Shown: positions 46,196 through 58,756, counted from the stretch's first letter. The stretch is 64,000 bases of DNA from Mesocentrotus franciscanus (GCA_037976565.1 CP137684.1:22234814-22298813); one strand, 5' to 3'. Program-made: numbers and translations. Notes: a model not told the origin generated them from the letters alone.

Positions 46196-46672
46196 ATTTC
46201 AATGGCATTTGAAAGATAATACTAATTTAGAACTTCTGTCAAAACGAAAGAGCTTGAAAATGTCTTTTTGTTGAAAAAATAACGACGATAAGTTGTCAAA
46301 TCGACATACGTGATTGCAATCACTTAAGTAAATAGTCTTATTTTCAGACCCTCGTACCGAATGGTCGCATGTTTTGTGCTGCCAAAGATCCAATAAGTTT
46401 AATTTTGGCCATTACAAGAAGTGGGTTATTGATGTAGACAAATGCTGCATGTACCTGTTACAGCTCATTTATGTATGGTATTACCAAAGAAAAAAAGAAG
46501 TCAGTCAGTCACTAAATAGTGTCTGCCAGTGAAGTCTATATAAAAGTAAACGGGTTTCCTTGCATAATTTGAATACTAGGACATTGCTAGCTTTTAGATT
46601 TCACAGATAGGACATACATGACATATTCATGATTCCTGCAATGTTCTACAGAAATTGATATCGGCTGCAAAC
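46196..46672. mobile_element. Truncated copy of the TTAA-type MITE
   Basis: Matches 8,895-9,366 in the same orientation almost end to end (for example GTAAACGGGTTTCCTTGCAT and AGTGGGTTATTGATGTAGAC), but both terminal inverted repeats are absent. Confidence 0.85.
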
Positions 46673-46679
46673 CATGCCA

Positions 46680-49600
46680 AATCTGAGATGCATGGCCCTA
46701 TACCTGTTATCGGCGTCTGTTATATGGTGTAATAATGAAGCCCTAAACAAATTGCGGTTCAAAATGATCACGAAGTGCCTCAAAAGTAAAAACAATTGAG
46801 TGACCGGGTGTTACCATACTCATTTTCCCCAATAGACTGTAGTGTTCTGAAAACCGTTGGGAAAAACGGTTTTTGAAATTTCGAATTCCAATCATACATA
46901 TCTTGATAATCAGACGGGCGGTCGGCTTGTAAACGTCATGGGATTCCTGAGGGACTTTAAGGTTTATAATTATGATTGCAGCATGAGCTAAATCCAGGAT
47001 TTTGTTTGGAATCTAAGACAAAGATACCCAATCCCTTTAAAGTGTTTCAGACAATTGTGTATCTGAATTAAATTTCAATTTCCTTTTCAAAATCTAAGAA
47101 AAAGAACAACATCAAAACAATAACAATCGAGAAAAAATGATGAGAGAGACAGAGAGCGAGAGGGGGGGGGGGTATAAAAAAAAGTGTATGCCTGATTTAA
47201 CTTAGGAGCGTGAGGGAGATTAAGTTTCGTAGAAAGATGTTGGGCGGGTAGAGGGCAGAGGGGATTACAGGGAGTGGGGTGCAACGTAAAAAATAACGCT
47301 CATGTTATTTAAGGTAATCCATTACTCAGAGCCTGAGACATATTTTATCCTTAAACCACGTGTAATTAGATAAAGAAAAATTTTTGAAAATAACAAGAAG
47401 ACATTAATCTCATTTTGTCTGTAATACAAGAAGCTAGACGGTCGTCTGGCGATTGTTTTGACGGGAAGTGGTTGACACCCAAAAGGGAGACAAAATATCG
47501 TGACGTCATAATACAGAAGACAGAATATATTGAGCGCCCAAAGTAAACAGAGTAATCAAACTGTGCTGATGTATAAACCTGATCGTTTTAAACCTAATGT
47601 CGCTTCCTGTATAATCATACACAGGATGTATGGTGATATATTTACGAAGAAGATCTACATTCACCCATCCATCCATCTACATGGATCTCTTGGGACAGAA
47701 TAATAGGCATTATGATTCTTTAATTTTAAAAAATCAATTAAAAAAGCTGGTCAGCCTCATCTTCTAAAAAGATTTAAGAACGACAACAAACTGAATATAC
47801 CAAATAAGTCAGCAAACATAAAAAACAGAACAAACAAAACAAAACAAAACATATGTGATTCAACATGAGAGAGTTACGAATTGATTAAAGTAAAGTTTCT
47901 GGGTCGTTCTAAATATTAAAAAGTAATAATAATAAATTTATTGCGAGCTCGTAGTTGACATACGACAGACGTGTGGTTGCCCTGGATCTATTAGATATCG
48001 ATCTTCCCCGATCAATAGAGAAATAATCGTCATTAGCTCAAACGTAGGGTGAGCAAATCAATATGAGGGGTGTCGATTGATAGGTGCCAAAATATTTTCG
48101 GCAATGGATCAAAGCAACCAAGAGGTATAAGCGTGGGGCAGGTTGCACCCCCTCCCTTCCAAGTTATTAACTTTTTCAAGTCACCCTCAATAAAGATAAC
48201 ATTTCAGAGAATACAAGAGTGGTAATAAAATAATAACATGCTAAATGTTAGTCCTGACTCTTGCCAGCAGTGTAGGCCTACCAGACTGATATCATCTATT
48301 TTTAAACGAAATTTAGACATTACCCCCAAAAAATCCAATGGTGAGGGATATCAACTTGTGAAAGTATTATGTTACCAGTAGGCAAATGCATTAATAAGCA
48401 ACCAGGAAAGGTTCATGTAGACAGAAAATTCTTTATTTCCTGGTGATAGAAACATACATTTTATGAATATTGATGTCTCCAAACAACATTCATCATGAGA
48501 AACCCATTCCAATATTCTGTGTATTAAAGGAGATCTCCAAAAAACATAGTTCTCATTAGTAAATGAAAAACATATTGCTTTTGGTTCTTCATTTGACTCT
48601 CTTCCTTCTTTAATTAAACCAACGGAATCCTCTCTGCGGGAAACTCAATTCAATGAAACAGAACATCACTGATGCAAAATTTGGTTCTCAAAATGACAGA
48701 AAATTTCCACTCCTGATCTCATACAAACTGTCTGTTTCTTAAAAACATAATATAAAAAAAGAAAAAAGATGCATGTGTTCAGAATTTCTCTCGTAATTTA
48801 GGTTAATAATTTTTTCAAGGTAAATAGAGGAAAATGTATATCATTATTTCCATTTGGTATCAAAAGATTTTGCTCCTTTCGGAAAATAGCTCTTCAAATG
48901 TTTTACATGTAGAGATATAAATAAAGAAAGAAATGGATGAAATCAATAAAACAAAATAGATACTGAGTATGAATCAGGAACAAACTGAAAGTTTCGTCTC
49001 CTACATGCTGCCATTTGGACAAAACCGTCTTTCTCTTCAATGATACAGTATTTTATTACTTTACTTGCATTATGAAAAAACGCATCATCAACCCCACATA
49101 GTCATAGCTTTAAAAAATCACTTCAGATTGAACTGGCCAAAAGTCATGTGATATTCTTGCTCAGATGATTTCCTTTACCTTTAAGAGTTCTTTATATTGA
49201 GGAATTGGTTGATAATTTTTTCTTGGCAATAATGCCCAAATTAAAAAAGTTAAACAAATACACGACTGTAACTCATAGCGCGTTTTGAAAAATGTTTTAG
49301 GAAATATCAGGAAATAAAATGAGTGAAAAATAAAACAAATAAAAATACAATGACGTGAATTTTAAAAAGGGTGAACGAAAACAACATAACGACTAGTGAA
49401 CTATCTTATAACTCTCCCACTCTCTACTTCTTTTTTTGCACTTTTGCGCTTCGCGCTTAACATTTAGCTCTTTTTTTGGGTTTTGATGGAGAATTATTGG
49501 GGGGGGGGATGATTGTACAGGCCATCCCCACCTGAAATATTGGGGATATATCCCCCCCCCCGTGATCGATACCCCTGTATGAGACGTCAATTAATATCAT

Positions 49601-49780
49601 TCAAATGAAAGGACAATAAAGGTAAGCCAATTTCGTATTCGTGTCGGTGGTAATTTAGATGTTATTGTTATTACTGTATTATGATTTTCTCATTTTATTC
49701 ACAATCGTACCACCAAATGACATTATTGGTGCTTCTCTCAGCATCAGGACTAGAAGTGGTAGTTGAATTAAAAGTAGTAG
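46680..49780. other. Non-coding, nothing firm
   Basis: AT-rich. G- and C-runs at 47,161-47,172, 49,500-49,508 and 49,551-49,560 suggest decayed repeats. No exon recognised. Confidence 0.4.
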
Positions 49781-49985
49781 TACACTCTAAAAGCTAAAGT
49801 GCTGTTTTTATCACTTGAAGGGCCATATACAACCCTTTTTGGGTGCTCGTTTTAGTGACTATACGTGCAGTGCTGCTTTAGCACCAGTCCAGGTGTTACC
49901 TGGTTCAGCACCCAAAGTTGCTACTAATTTTTACACGTTGAGTGCTGATGAACAGACATACGGGCTATTAACAGCACTTAGTGTA
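49781..49985. mobile_element. Possible MITE with TACACT ends
   Basis: Left TACACTCTAAAAGCTAAAGT then GCTGTTT; right AACAGCACTTAGTGTA, imperfect inverted ends about 205 bp apart. Confidence 0.5.
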
Positions 49986-50630
49986 CGCATTACATGAGAT
50001 TCATATATTATGTACAGTTCGTATCTACCGTGATTGAAAATGGTTAGTAGATCATGAGACATAGTAAATTAACAATAATTACACACTCACTGACCAATTT
50101 CTTAATCATTTTTCTTCTTGTTAATGGACCGGAGAGACAGGATATATTTTAAGGAATAGAATGGAAATAGAGTTTCATGACATGGTTTTGCTTACCAAAC
50201 ATTCCTTTAAACTTGCGGTTAGGCACATGATTATCTCAAAGATGTAACTAATACATGTGACCTACAATCGTCTCTTGTTTTGTTTATCATTGTGATTCTT
50301 GTTATCACCTGTATGACTATTATTATGGCAAAACTATTTCCGTTCACATATATTTTACCATGATACATGTACTTTGTATATTGGCTTCCAAAAATTTGCT
50401 CTAGATAGTGTAATGTTTCAACAGTTTCTTGCAATGCAATGCAGTGTAAGATTGGTTATTTCTTTGTTCTTGTTTTGTTGTATGTAACGATACATGATAT
50501 GATAATTCCGTTGCCCAGCAACGGGCCATTAAAGCGCAATACGCTATACGCATTGTTTGTATAAACAACTTTTATATATAAATAAATTTAAATCGGTCAT
50601 AGTTAAGAAGTGAACTCATATGTATGTATG

Positions 50631-50700
50631 TAAGGGCGTGTGTACGTGTGTGTGCGTGTATGTGGGAGGGCGGGCGTGTGTGCGCGTGTGTGTGTGATGG
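50631..50700. repeat. GT-rich microsatellite
   Basis: GTGTGTGCGTGT words, imperfect. Confidence 0.8.
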
Positions 50701-50840
50701 TTGATCAAGGTCCCCAAATCTCATAATTTATGCACAGCATGCGTGGTATTGCAGGCGTTAATGTCGGAGAACATGCACAATCGTCTAAAGTCAAAGGGCA
50801 GTTTCTACGACTACATTGCCTTCATTTTATTGTTATACAT

Positions 50841-51004
50841 CTAGGGCCCGTTGCATAAAACTTACCATTGATGGTAACTTTGCCATCAATGGCAACTACC
50901 ATGGTAACAGGGCTCAACAGCCAATCAAAATCAAGGTTACCATGGTAGTTACCATTGATGGCAAAGTTACCATCAATGGTAAGTTTTATGCAACGGGGCC
51001 CTAG
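50841..51004. mobile_element. GGGCCC-ended palindromic MITE, copy 3
   Basis: 164 bp, near-complete palindrome: CTAGGGCCCGTTGCATAAAA ... TTTTATGCAACGGGGCCCTAG, with arms repeating ACCATTGATGGTAACTTTGC. CTAG at both ends may be the target duplication. Confidence 0.85.
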
Positions 51005-51147
51005 AACCGCAATGCGTAACACTTTTTTTAAAGACAATTCCACCCTATAATCATGCTTATATTCGTCCTAGAAGGGTAGTGCTAAAAGGATCCATATATC
51101 AAGGGTACTTGATATAGGTTCATTTTTTTAATAACTCACTCTAAGAG

Positions 51148-51529
51148 GATCACAATCCTTAATAAAGCCCCTCCAAAGTGTTGGGAGCCCCAAAAATGTT
51201 ATGGCAAAATTTCATTTAAATTGTATCATAATGTGAAAGAGGATGTCATTTATAAAGACACATTTCTGCAAGGATTTTCAAAACAAATGTGTGTGATGTC
51301 AAATATTGATGAAAGAATACAAAATTTAGCTTTTCTGCGTACAACAGAAAACCAAAATTATGTATTCCTTTATCAATATTCGTCTTCAAACACATTTTTT
51401 TTTTGGGGGAATCTTTGCAGAAGTGTGTCTTAACTGACATCCTCTTTCACATTATAATACAAAAAAATGAAATTTTGCCATCGAATTTCTGGGGGCTCCC
51501 AACACTTTAGAGGGGCTTTAATTAAGAGG
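51148..51529. mobile_element. Foldback element, about 380 bp
   Basis: Ends AAAGCCCCTCCAAAGTGTTG / CAACACTTTAGAGGGGCTTT followed or preceded by GGGAGCCCC / GGGGGCTCCC. The arms stay similar across most of the element, including GAAAGAGGATGTCA and its inverse. Confidence 0.85.
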
Positions 51530-51809
51530 CCTTTAAATCTATATTTGCTTCACAAACAAAAAGAAGAAAGGAAGTAATTATGTTGATCTCTTTAACAGAC
51601 TCTGCCTAAGTGATTCACACGGTCGGTTAGGGGTTTCACTTTAATTGTTACAAGTTAGCAAGCTGTCACATCCATCCAGAGAGTTTGGGTCACCAAGGCA
51701 GCAAGCAATTCAGATAATAATACTTTGATAATTAATTACTTTCCTTCCTGATCTTTACGCTCTCAATACTCAGGATTTCTTGTTCGTCCTATAGGCTAAA
51801 TACTAAGGG

Positions 51810-52100
51810 GGGGGGGAGAACCTTTACTCATGCAGGGTCTCCGTTGTGGAATACTCTCATTATAGCTGATTCATTATAGCAGATTAGTTGAAGTGTTCAA
51901 AAATAATCTTGAAATGTATCTGTTTGATTCGGCGAATGATTAATTGCTCTCTTTCCTTTTCGTATGTGCTATCCTACTCCTGTTCTTTGTTAATATTGCA
52001 GATGTTTTTATGTGATTTAATTTTTATGCATTAGTGCGCCTTGAGCATTTGATGTCAATTGGAGTTGGCGCCTTGCAAATCTCATATATCATTATCAAAA
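51810..52100 (+). mobile_element. LINE C-terminal remnant with 3' tail
   Basis: A broken reading GRTFTHAGSPLWNTL resembles the R.F...AP.LWN.LP pattern at LINE ORF2 ends; followed by GCGCCTTGAGCA and TTGGCGCCTTGCAAATC, common in retroposon tails. Confidence 0.5.
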
Positions 52101-52624
52101 ATTAGTATAAATACTTGTAATAATTGTGAATAATTCTTTATAGTAAGTTATCTTTCAAATATTTGACACGACATTGGAAGAGTTACAGGTATATACTGTA
52201 TATATTATGAGCTATAAACACTACCCAAGTTACACTTCATTCCTGATCAATAATTATCCATCTAAACTTCCAAAGGCATTATATTAGTTTTCCCTGTTCC
52301 TTAGATTTATGTGTCAAGTATCGATTTTTAGGGAATAAGCCAACCAGTATCTTGTTTTATGACTGTGCGGTCAAGGCGATATAATACAGGTTTCGAGATG
52401 CAAGAAGGATGTGCTTTAATATGACAAACAAACCAATATCATATGCCGCTAGAATCCTGAAGGTACTACACGCACAAAATAACAAAAAAAAGATATCGAT
52501 CAAGATTCCTAAAGATGAATACATTTTTGAAATAACAATATAAGGAGAGAAAGAATGTGCGTCTCTTTTTCTTCGTTCCTTCTTACTGCCTTCCCTGTGT
52601 GGAAAATAACTGCAGAGAAAAACT

Positions 52625-52695
52625 GTCTCCGCCGGGAATCGAACCCGGGTCTTTGGCTTTGTACGCCAAATGCTGTAACCACTAGCCAAGGAGAT
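52625..52695 (-). tRNA. tRNA-like gene or tRNA pseudogene
   Basis: Minus strand folds as a cloverleaf: acceptor with at least five pairs (TCTCC/GGAGA), D-arm GCT...AGC, anticodon stem TTGGC/GCCAA around a seven-base loop GTACAAA, T-arm CCGGG-TTCGATT-CCCGG. Good A box (TGGCTAGTGG) and B box (GGTTCGATTCC), and a TTTTT stop just after the 3' end. Mispairs at the acceptor ends and an unusual loop (anticodon would be ACA) make a pseudogene or SINE source plausible. Confidence 0.45.
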
Positions 52696-53280
52696 GGGCT
52701 GAGTGGTTTTCGGATACACCAGATACAATCCCTAACAGACATCCTCTCAAACCTCTCAGCCGTTAATTTATTCCTTACATTAAAGGGGCATAGAAATATA
52801 TACATATATATACACACATATATTTATGTATATACCCGATTTTTATTTTTGTTTAAACCCAGGAAGATCATAATGCATTATTTACTGCCAATTTTTAGTT
52901 TATTGTCCGAATTTTCAGACAGCAAACTCGTTCCTCCCTTGGTAGATGATACATAATAGTGGACCTCTGCACACTCATGTTGGGACTTTAATACGTGAAA
53001 ATATGAGGGCTACGAAGCCTTTATTCAATATCATCAGTATTTTCCCCATTTGAATTCCGTGCCAAGCTTACATTTATATTATCTCGTGGTATCTAGTGAA
53101 TCCTGCTCAATTCCGGTATGTATCTTAATATCCGCCTCAGCAATTAGATCCTCCTATCCTATTTTACAAAGGCGTTTATCTTTTTAGGAATACAAGTATG
53201 CTCCATTAATTTCTTTTGTATATATATATATTTTTTTGTTCAACGAATGATATATGTTTTCATTACTTTACTTTCCTTTT

Positions 53281-53370
53281 CTTTTATTTATTTATTTTCT
53301 TTCCTTTCCTATCCTTTCCTTTCCTTTCTTTCCTTTCCTTTCCCTTTCTTTTCTTTTCATTTCTTTTCTT
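53281..53370. repeat. TTTCC/TTTC microsatellite
   Basis: TTTCCTTTCC pentamers and TTTTC words on the plus strand. Confidence 0.85.
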
Positions 53371-53649
53371 ATTCATAAGTGAGAAATTTACTTAACTTGA
53401 TTTTCGGCATTTCGTGAACATTTCTAGACCTTGACAGAAATTTCTATACAACACAGCAAGATTTACCTGAGAAATTAAAATTTTAAAAAGTCTTACTCAT
53501 CGTTCTATTTAGGTTACGTTGTCGCGATCGTGAAAAAATGTTCGGATAGATTGGTGTGATAAAGCGAAAGAAAGAGAGAAAGAGTCCGAGAAGGAAAAAA
53601 AGAGAGGGAGATAGAGAGAGAAGAGAGTGGGGTGGGAGCGCTGTCACAC

Positions 53650-53685
53650 ATACACGCGCATGCGCAGTTCCGGGTGGTTTTCCCC
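53650..53685 (+). promoter_or_regulatory. Candidate promoter core with NRF1- and ETS-like sites
   Basis: GCGCATGCGC, a perfect NRF1-type palindrome, is followed within a few bases by TTCCGG (ETS core, inverse). It lies about 1.4 kb before a start codon. Motif content is seen; promoter function is inference. Confidence 0.4.
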
Positions 53686-55093
53686 AGCTAAAGGGTGTTT
53701 GAAAGCATGCGTGTCAAGTATTGATGAAGATATGATGTCATCGTTCGAATAGAGGCGAGAGATTAAAGTGTTTGTGGTTTATTCGCTCTTACGTTAGTCA
53801 GTTAACTATCGTGATGTTAGGAAGGGGCTTTAGGAGCTGCAATGTAAGAACTTCAGTAGCTGGATAAGATCAAGTTCTTCAATACAATAGCTATAGCTTC
53901 ATAAAACCTAGACACTCCATCATTCACGGTTGTCTATAATAGCGAAGAAGGCTCTGTCACGGGTTCTTCTCCTCGAGTGTCGTTTTGCCAAATCTGTCCT
54001 TGGTTTTCCGCCTGCGCCATTTGAGTAATCATCTAAATAAGGAAAAAGTTTCACTCCAGAATTTCATACGGCATTGATTGTATTAGTGCTTTTGTCATTA
54101 TCATCAGCCTAAGGATTTGTGAATGTACATCGGAGTCTATTTCGAAACATCAAGAGCGGGAAAATTTCTTCGTTCGCTGTCTGCATTTTGTTTTATTCAA
54201 ACCCACTGCTCCACTTGTCATACTTGTATCATCGGGGAATTTCGTGAGCTCTTTCACTAATCGGAACAAGTCTCATATCACATTGAATTGATTGATACTG
54301 GGATGTGATTGTGCGAAACTTACTGGACTCAACCTTGCCTATTGAAATATTTTTTTTAAAGATTTCATAAACTTGGAACATTTTGATAGCATGTTTAGTG
54401 TCAAACAGATCATTTTAATCATCAGTGTATATGTTTCATTCGAACTTTGCTTCGGACTTGGAACATACCGACTAAACCAAAGCTTAAAAGCTCATTAAAG
54501 CAGAATTACACTTGTATTTAATCTATGTAATTAGGGTCATCTCTCATGCAATGAGGTCTCTGTCCTGCGAGAGTTTTCTTTTAAAATAAAATTTTTGTTC
54601 TCTCTCTCAATCTTTCGGGGATCTAATTTCTCCAGTGCTGCTTCCTTCCGCTCTCAAGCAGAATATAACTTTCATGAACTGATCGCATTTCAGATTTGGG
54701 CTTGAGCGAGACATAGTCAATCATGAGTTCGACAGGCAGCGGAAATCATTCGTCATTCTATCGTTAAACGACAAATATAGTATCTCCGTATTACGTGCCA
54801 GTCAATGTCAATTCAACGATACAGGCTCGGACAAGTTTATAAAAAGGCTAAACTATAGCTGTTAGAACTTTGATGGATCGTTACTGTACCACATAAACAT
54901 GAACCAGTGCAACATTTACATTGGATATATTTCATTTGAATATTGCGGTCTGAAAATTCGTATTTGAATTGAATTAACTACACGCGTCTTCAATAGCCTA
55001 TTTCTGCGTTGATCTGGACAAGGACATAATATCTGCTGACTTTTTATTCAACGTTGATGTCAAGACAGTATTTATCTAGAATTTTGAGTCATC
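53686..55093 (+). other. Possible long 5' UTR
   Basis: Less repetitive than its surroundings, with stops in all frames and no acceptor-bounded exon. Position between promoter-like motifs and a first coding exon suggests leader sequence. Confidence 0.35.
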
Positions 55094-55123
55094 ATGCAGT
55101 ACCACACGCACTCCTCATATCTG
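55094..55123 (+). CDS. Candidate first coding exon of an unidentified gene
   Basis: ATG at 55,094 preceded by an in-frame TGA at 55,085; ten codons, MQYHTHSSYL, then a strong donor CTG/gtaagt. The rest of the gene would lie beyond a large intron; no matching exon was seen to the window end. Family not recognised. Confidence 0.35.
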
Positions 55124-55332
55124 GTAAGTAATTTGCACCAGTTTATGGGCATAATTTTAGAGTGTTTTTTAATGTCTTACCAAAAAAACTCGATATTATA
55201 TTACATATTTCCTAAGTGAAGTTGTCATGTTTGTGCATGTATTTGCTTATCTATTCTGAAGAGCGCTTTCATGAGTTTAGATTTGGATATAGCGCTTTAG
55301 AAGAAACATTGAGGCATATTCTTATTATCCTC

Positions 55333-55460
55333 ATTGGCGGATCCAGGGGCAAAAAAATTAGTACTCACTACCCCCACTGAGCGAATTTTCGGCCTGCGAT
55401 TTTCAAATTTGCGGGATAAAAAAATTGTGCCCCGTCTAAGAAAACCTGGATCCGCGCCTG
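55333..55460. mobile_element. GGCGGATCCAG-ended MITE
   Basis: 128 bp, ends TTGGCGGATCCAGGGGC / CCTGGATCCGCGCCTG; interior CTCACTACCCCCACTGAGCG is shared with 62,848-63,137. Lies just inside the intron after the candidate first exon. Confidence 0.75.
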
Positions 55461-55464
55461 ATCC

Positions 55465-55605
55465 TTATCATCATTATTATAAATCATTTTCATCATCATT
55501 AATATTGTTATTATTTATATTATTGTTATCATTATTATCATTATTACTATTATTATTATTATTATCATTGTTATTATTATCATCTCTTCTTATTATTATT
55601 ATTGC
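55465..55605. repeat. ATT/ATC microsatellite
   Basis: ATTATTATC triplets. Confidence 0.85.
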
Positions 55606-55683
55606 ATAACTGTATTATGCTGTTCATTACCATGCACTAAATTGTTTTACTTTTACTTCATTTTTCATTTTTGTCGATGGTCA

Positions 55684-55868
55684 ACACGATTGCAAACACT
55701 TTCGAAAAATCAACTCAAGGTCACTTTTAATACCCTTTTGTATGTCCCATAAAAATCCTGTTCGGATTAGGTAATACATAATTGCAATGTTCGCGCATTT
55801 CTAAGGGGATGGACAAGACCATTGGAGTTGTCTTAAGTTGATTTTTCGAAATTAATTGTTGGTCATTG
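55684..55868. mobile_element. CGATCG-type MITE, copy 6
   Basis: Begins AACACGATTGCAAACACTTT, interior TTCGGATTAGGTAATACATA and GCGCATTTCTAAGGGGATGG, ends CGAAATTAATTGTTGGTC. Confidence 0.7.
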
Positions 55869-56100
55869 ATTCAAGAACATCTGTAACGGTTATAAGGGAA
55901 ATACTCTTCGATTTCAACTTGAAATTGCATACAAATATAGGCCAACATAACTCTAGGGTGGCGATTTCTTGTTATGACGTGGGGGGTATTTGAGGAAGCT
56001 CAGCGATAGGGCAAGGAAATGGTATGTCAGTATACACCCCACCTCTCCCTAATGTAAGAGGATACATTTTTGTTTGATAGAAATACACATCAGTACTAAT

Positions 56101-56300
56101 ACTGCTCTTCCTGCGGGTCCTGCGATTAATATGACTCCAGACTTGTCAGATACGAATTCTTTTAAATACCCGAGTCGAGAGGGACCAAGTTAGTGTGGGC
56201 AAAGCATAGTTTCCAAGGATGTAAGCATCGAGCAAGGTTCGAACCTTGGACCTCCCGTATGAGAGTCACGAGTCTTAGCACGGTGCTCCTATCAAGGTCA
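56101..56300 (-). mobile_element. tRNA-derived SINE, minus strand
   Basis: Plus strand starts ACTGCTCTTCCTGCGGGTC; the reverse complement has B-box GGTTCGAACC. Same family as 12,019-12,200. Confidence 0.7.
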
Positions 56301-56304
56301 CGTT

Positions 56305-57895
56305 GCGACCGAGTGAGCAGGGTTTACAATTTGTAGTTTGAAAAGATGGCAAAGACGACCCAAAGTCAGGTGCAAGTAGTTTCTAATTGTCTCCTATCAA
56401 TACAATCTGACAGTGTGTTTTTAGATAGACTATTAAAGTGGACATCACCCTTGCGATCATTACTCGGGTCCAAAATGATAACAAACATGATAGTATTATG
56501 AAAGTAAACATTCCATTTTTCGCTCAACTGATTGAGAAAAGATAGCATTCACGGGATCGATTTATGGATTGTTTTTGCCCTAGTTAAACATCCAATACCT
56601 TAATTTTATCCTGGGAATGGCTTTTCTTATGAGTCATTACAATCGTGTTTCACTTTAAGATCCTTAATAATAATATGATGAGGAGTGGGGTCGAGGGGCG
56701 CATTCTACAGTAAATAAGTTTATCTTCTTTCACTTTTATTTACTACAGGATGTGATTACAATGATGGTGTTCCTATACCAGCATATTCATGACATCATAA
56801 GTCATCAATCATTTTCAGTGTTAAAATTCTCAGGCAAAAAGGATGGAAGTATTAAGTCAAGGTTAATTCCATAATTCAACATACAAATTGCTATTGTTAC
56901 TATACTTGTCATCTTTAGCATATCAAGAACATTATAAACCAGCAATCATTTACAATGTTAAGCTGACATCATAAACTCTAAGTCAACGAGAGACTGTGTA
57001 TTAATAATTAGCTACAGTTCTTTATTTAGAATCTCCAGATTAATACAAGCATTGCTAAAGATAACGAGGCTTATTTTTGACATTCTAATTACAGTTTCAC
57101 ATTTCGCAATCCCCTAGCGGAGATTATTAAGCGTGTTCGGTTTCAACACGGAATTTATAATGATAAATTTCCCGCGGTTTCAAACTACAAGCCACGATAT
57201 ATACATGCATGTGCGATAAGACAAAAAAATTGTGATGTCACTGTTGTAATAAATGGCAATGGTTTTCACATATAGGTTTTGCCGCAGTGTAATCTATTCA
57301 CTTTTAGAATTTGACTGATTTATACGCAGCAATTTATTGAAATAAAACTTTATATATGACAAATAAAAGCCTTTCGGCTTGCCATCAGCAGCAGTATAAC
57401 TGCGTAATAAGCATTTTGTTTCCAAAAGGATATTGCAATAAAAAAATTAAACAAATAAAAGTTGAGGGATTATTACACTTTCTTAATATAAAGGGTTGAC
57501 CTGATTGGTGAAATTAAGATTTTACAAGCGTCCATAGATGATTGCGTGATGAGCGCAGCAAGCTTCATTATTCAGTTTGACGTGACGTACTTTAATTGCC
57601 ATGGTAACAGTGTTTTACCGACAATATGTTATTGTATATTATATATCCCAAAGCATATTATTGTATATTATTAGATACAATATAATATTTCTACAGTGTT
57701 TAGTGTTTAGTTTTCAAACAAGGAGAGAAAACATGATTAGAAAACGCATTTACCCTATAGTTATGAAATGTAGGAATTAGATTGAGCCAAGCCGGTGTTT
57801 TTACTGCCCTTCTTCCTCTAAAAAATTTCGTAAAATATATCATGAAAATAAATATGCAGACATCCAGGAAAACAGCAAGACATATTACTATGAAA
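56305..57895. other. Non-coding, nothing recognised
   Basis: AT-rich with no supported exon or element. Confidence 0.4.
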
Positions 57896-57899
57896 GAAG

Positions 57900-58200
57900 T
57901 GTGTGCGTGTGTGTGTGTGTATGTGGGTGTGTGTGTGAGAGAGAGAGAGAGAGGGGGTAGAGAGAGAGAGAAAGGTAGAGAGAGCTTGAGAAAGAGAGTG
58001 AGAGAAAGCTAGAGGGAGAGAGAGAGAGAGAGAGAGAGTGAGTGAGAGAGATAGAGATAGATAGATAGATAGAGAGAGGGAGAGAGAGAGAGAGGTAAAG
58101 AGAGAGAGAGAGAGTGAGTGAGAGAGAGATAGAGATAGAGAGAGGGAGAGAGAGAGAGAGGTAAAGAGAGAGAGGGAGAGCTAAAGAGACAGGCAGACAT
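57900..58200. repeat. GT then GA microsatellite
   Basis: GTGTGTGTG leading into about 260 bp of GAGAGAGA with GATAGATA. Confidence 0.95.
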
Positions 58201-58715
58201 AGAAGCAGACAAAAGAATAAGTACAAAAATTATTCAAGGCTCGAAAAGAAACGGTGGCAAATGATTTTTTATTTTCCAATTTAAATGTCTGGGTTGAAAT
58301 GAAAGCGCAAAATGACAACTTAACACGGGAAGTTTCAGGATCCTTCTGGTGTCTGGTTAAAATACTTTGGTTAAAGTGGTTGTAGCTGGGTGGCATTGGG
58401 AATTCTAGGGAATAAAACCATGAAGAAAATCCTTAAACAATGCTGAATGCCTCGACAGATGATGGCCCGCGAGATGTCCTCGTGTAAAGATAAGAAAATA
58501 CCAAAGAGGAGCAAAACGAAAAAAGGGGGATGCTAAATTATTTTAACTGCTGTAGGTTTCCAAGCTGTTAAAGTGATGAAAATATATATTGATTTTCGTT
58601 CAAAGATATGCATGGCGTTTTCTTTCTGTCGTTGAATTTGATCTTTTCCAGAGTCTGTTTGAAGGCAAAATGAAGTATTGTGAAAAGGTAATCCTGTTAC
58701 ATTTTTACATTTAAC

Positions 58716-58718
<3 letters not shown>
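58200..58718. other. Non-coding, nothing recognised
   Basis: Between two microsatellites; no exon seen. Confidence 0.4.

Positions 58719-58756
<38 letters not shown>

Noticed and set aside
52625..52695. Functional tRNA-Cys call from anticodon ACA
   Set aside because: Cys tRNAs use GCA; acceptor mispairs and the loop composition argue against a functional isotype.
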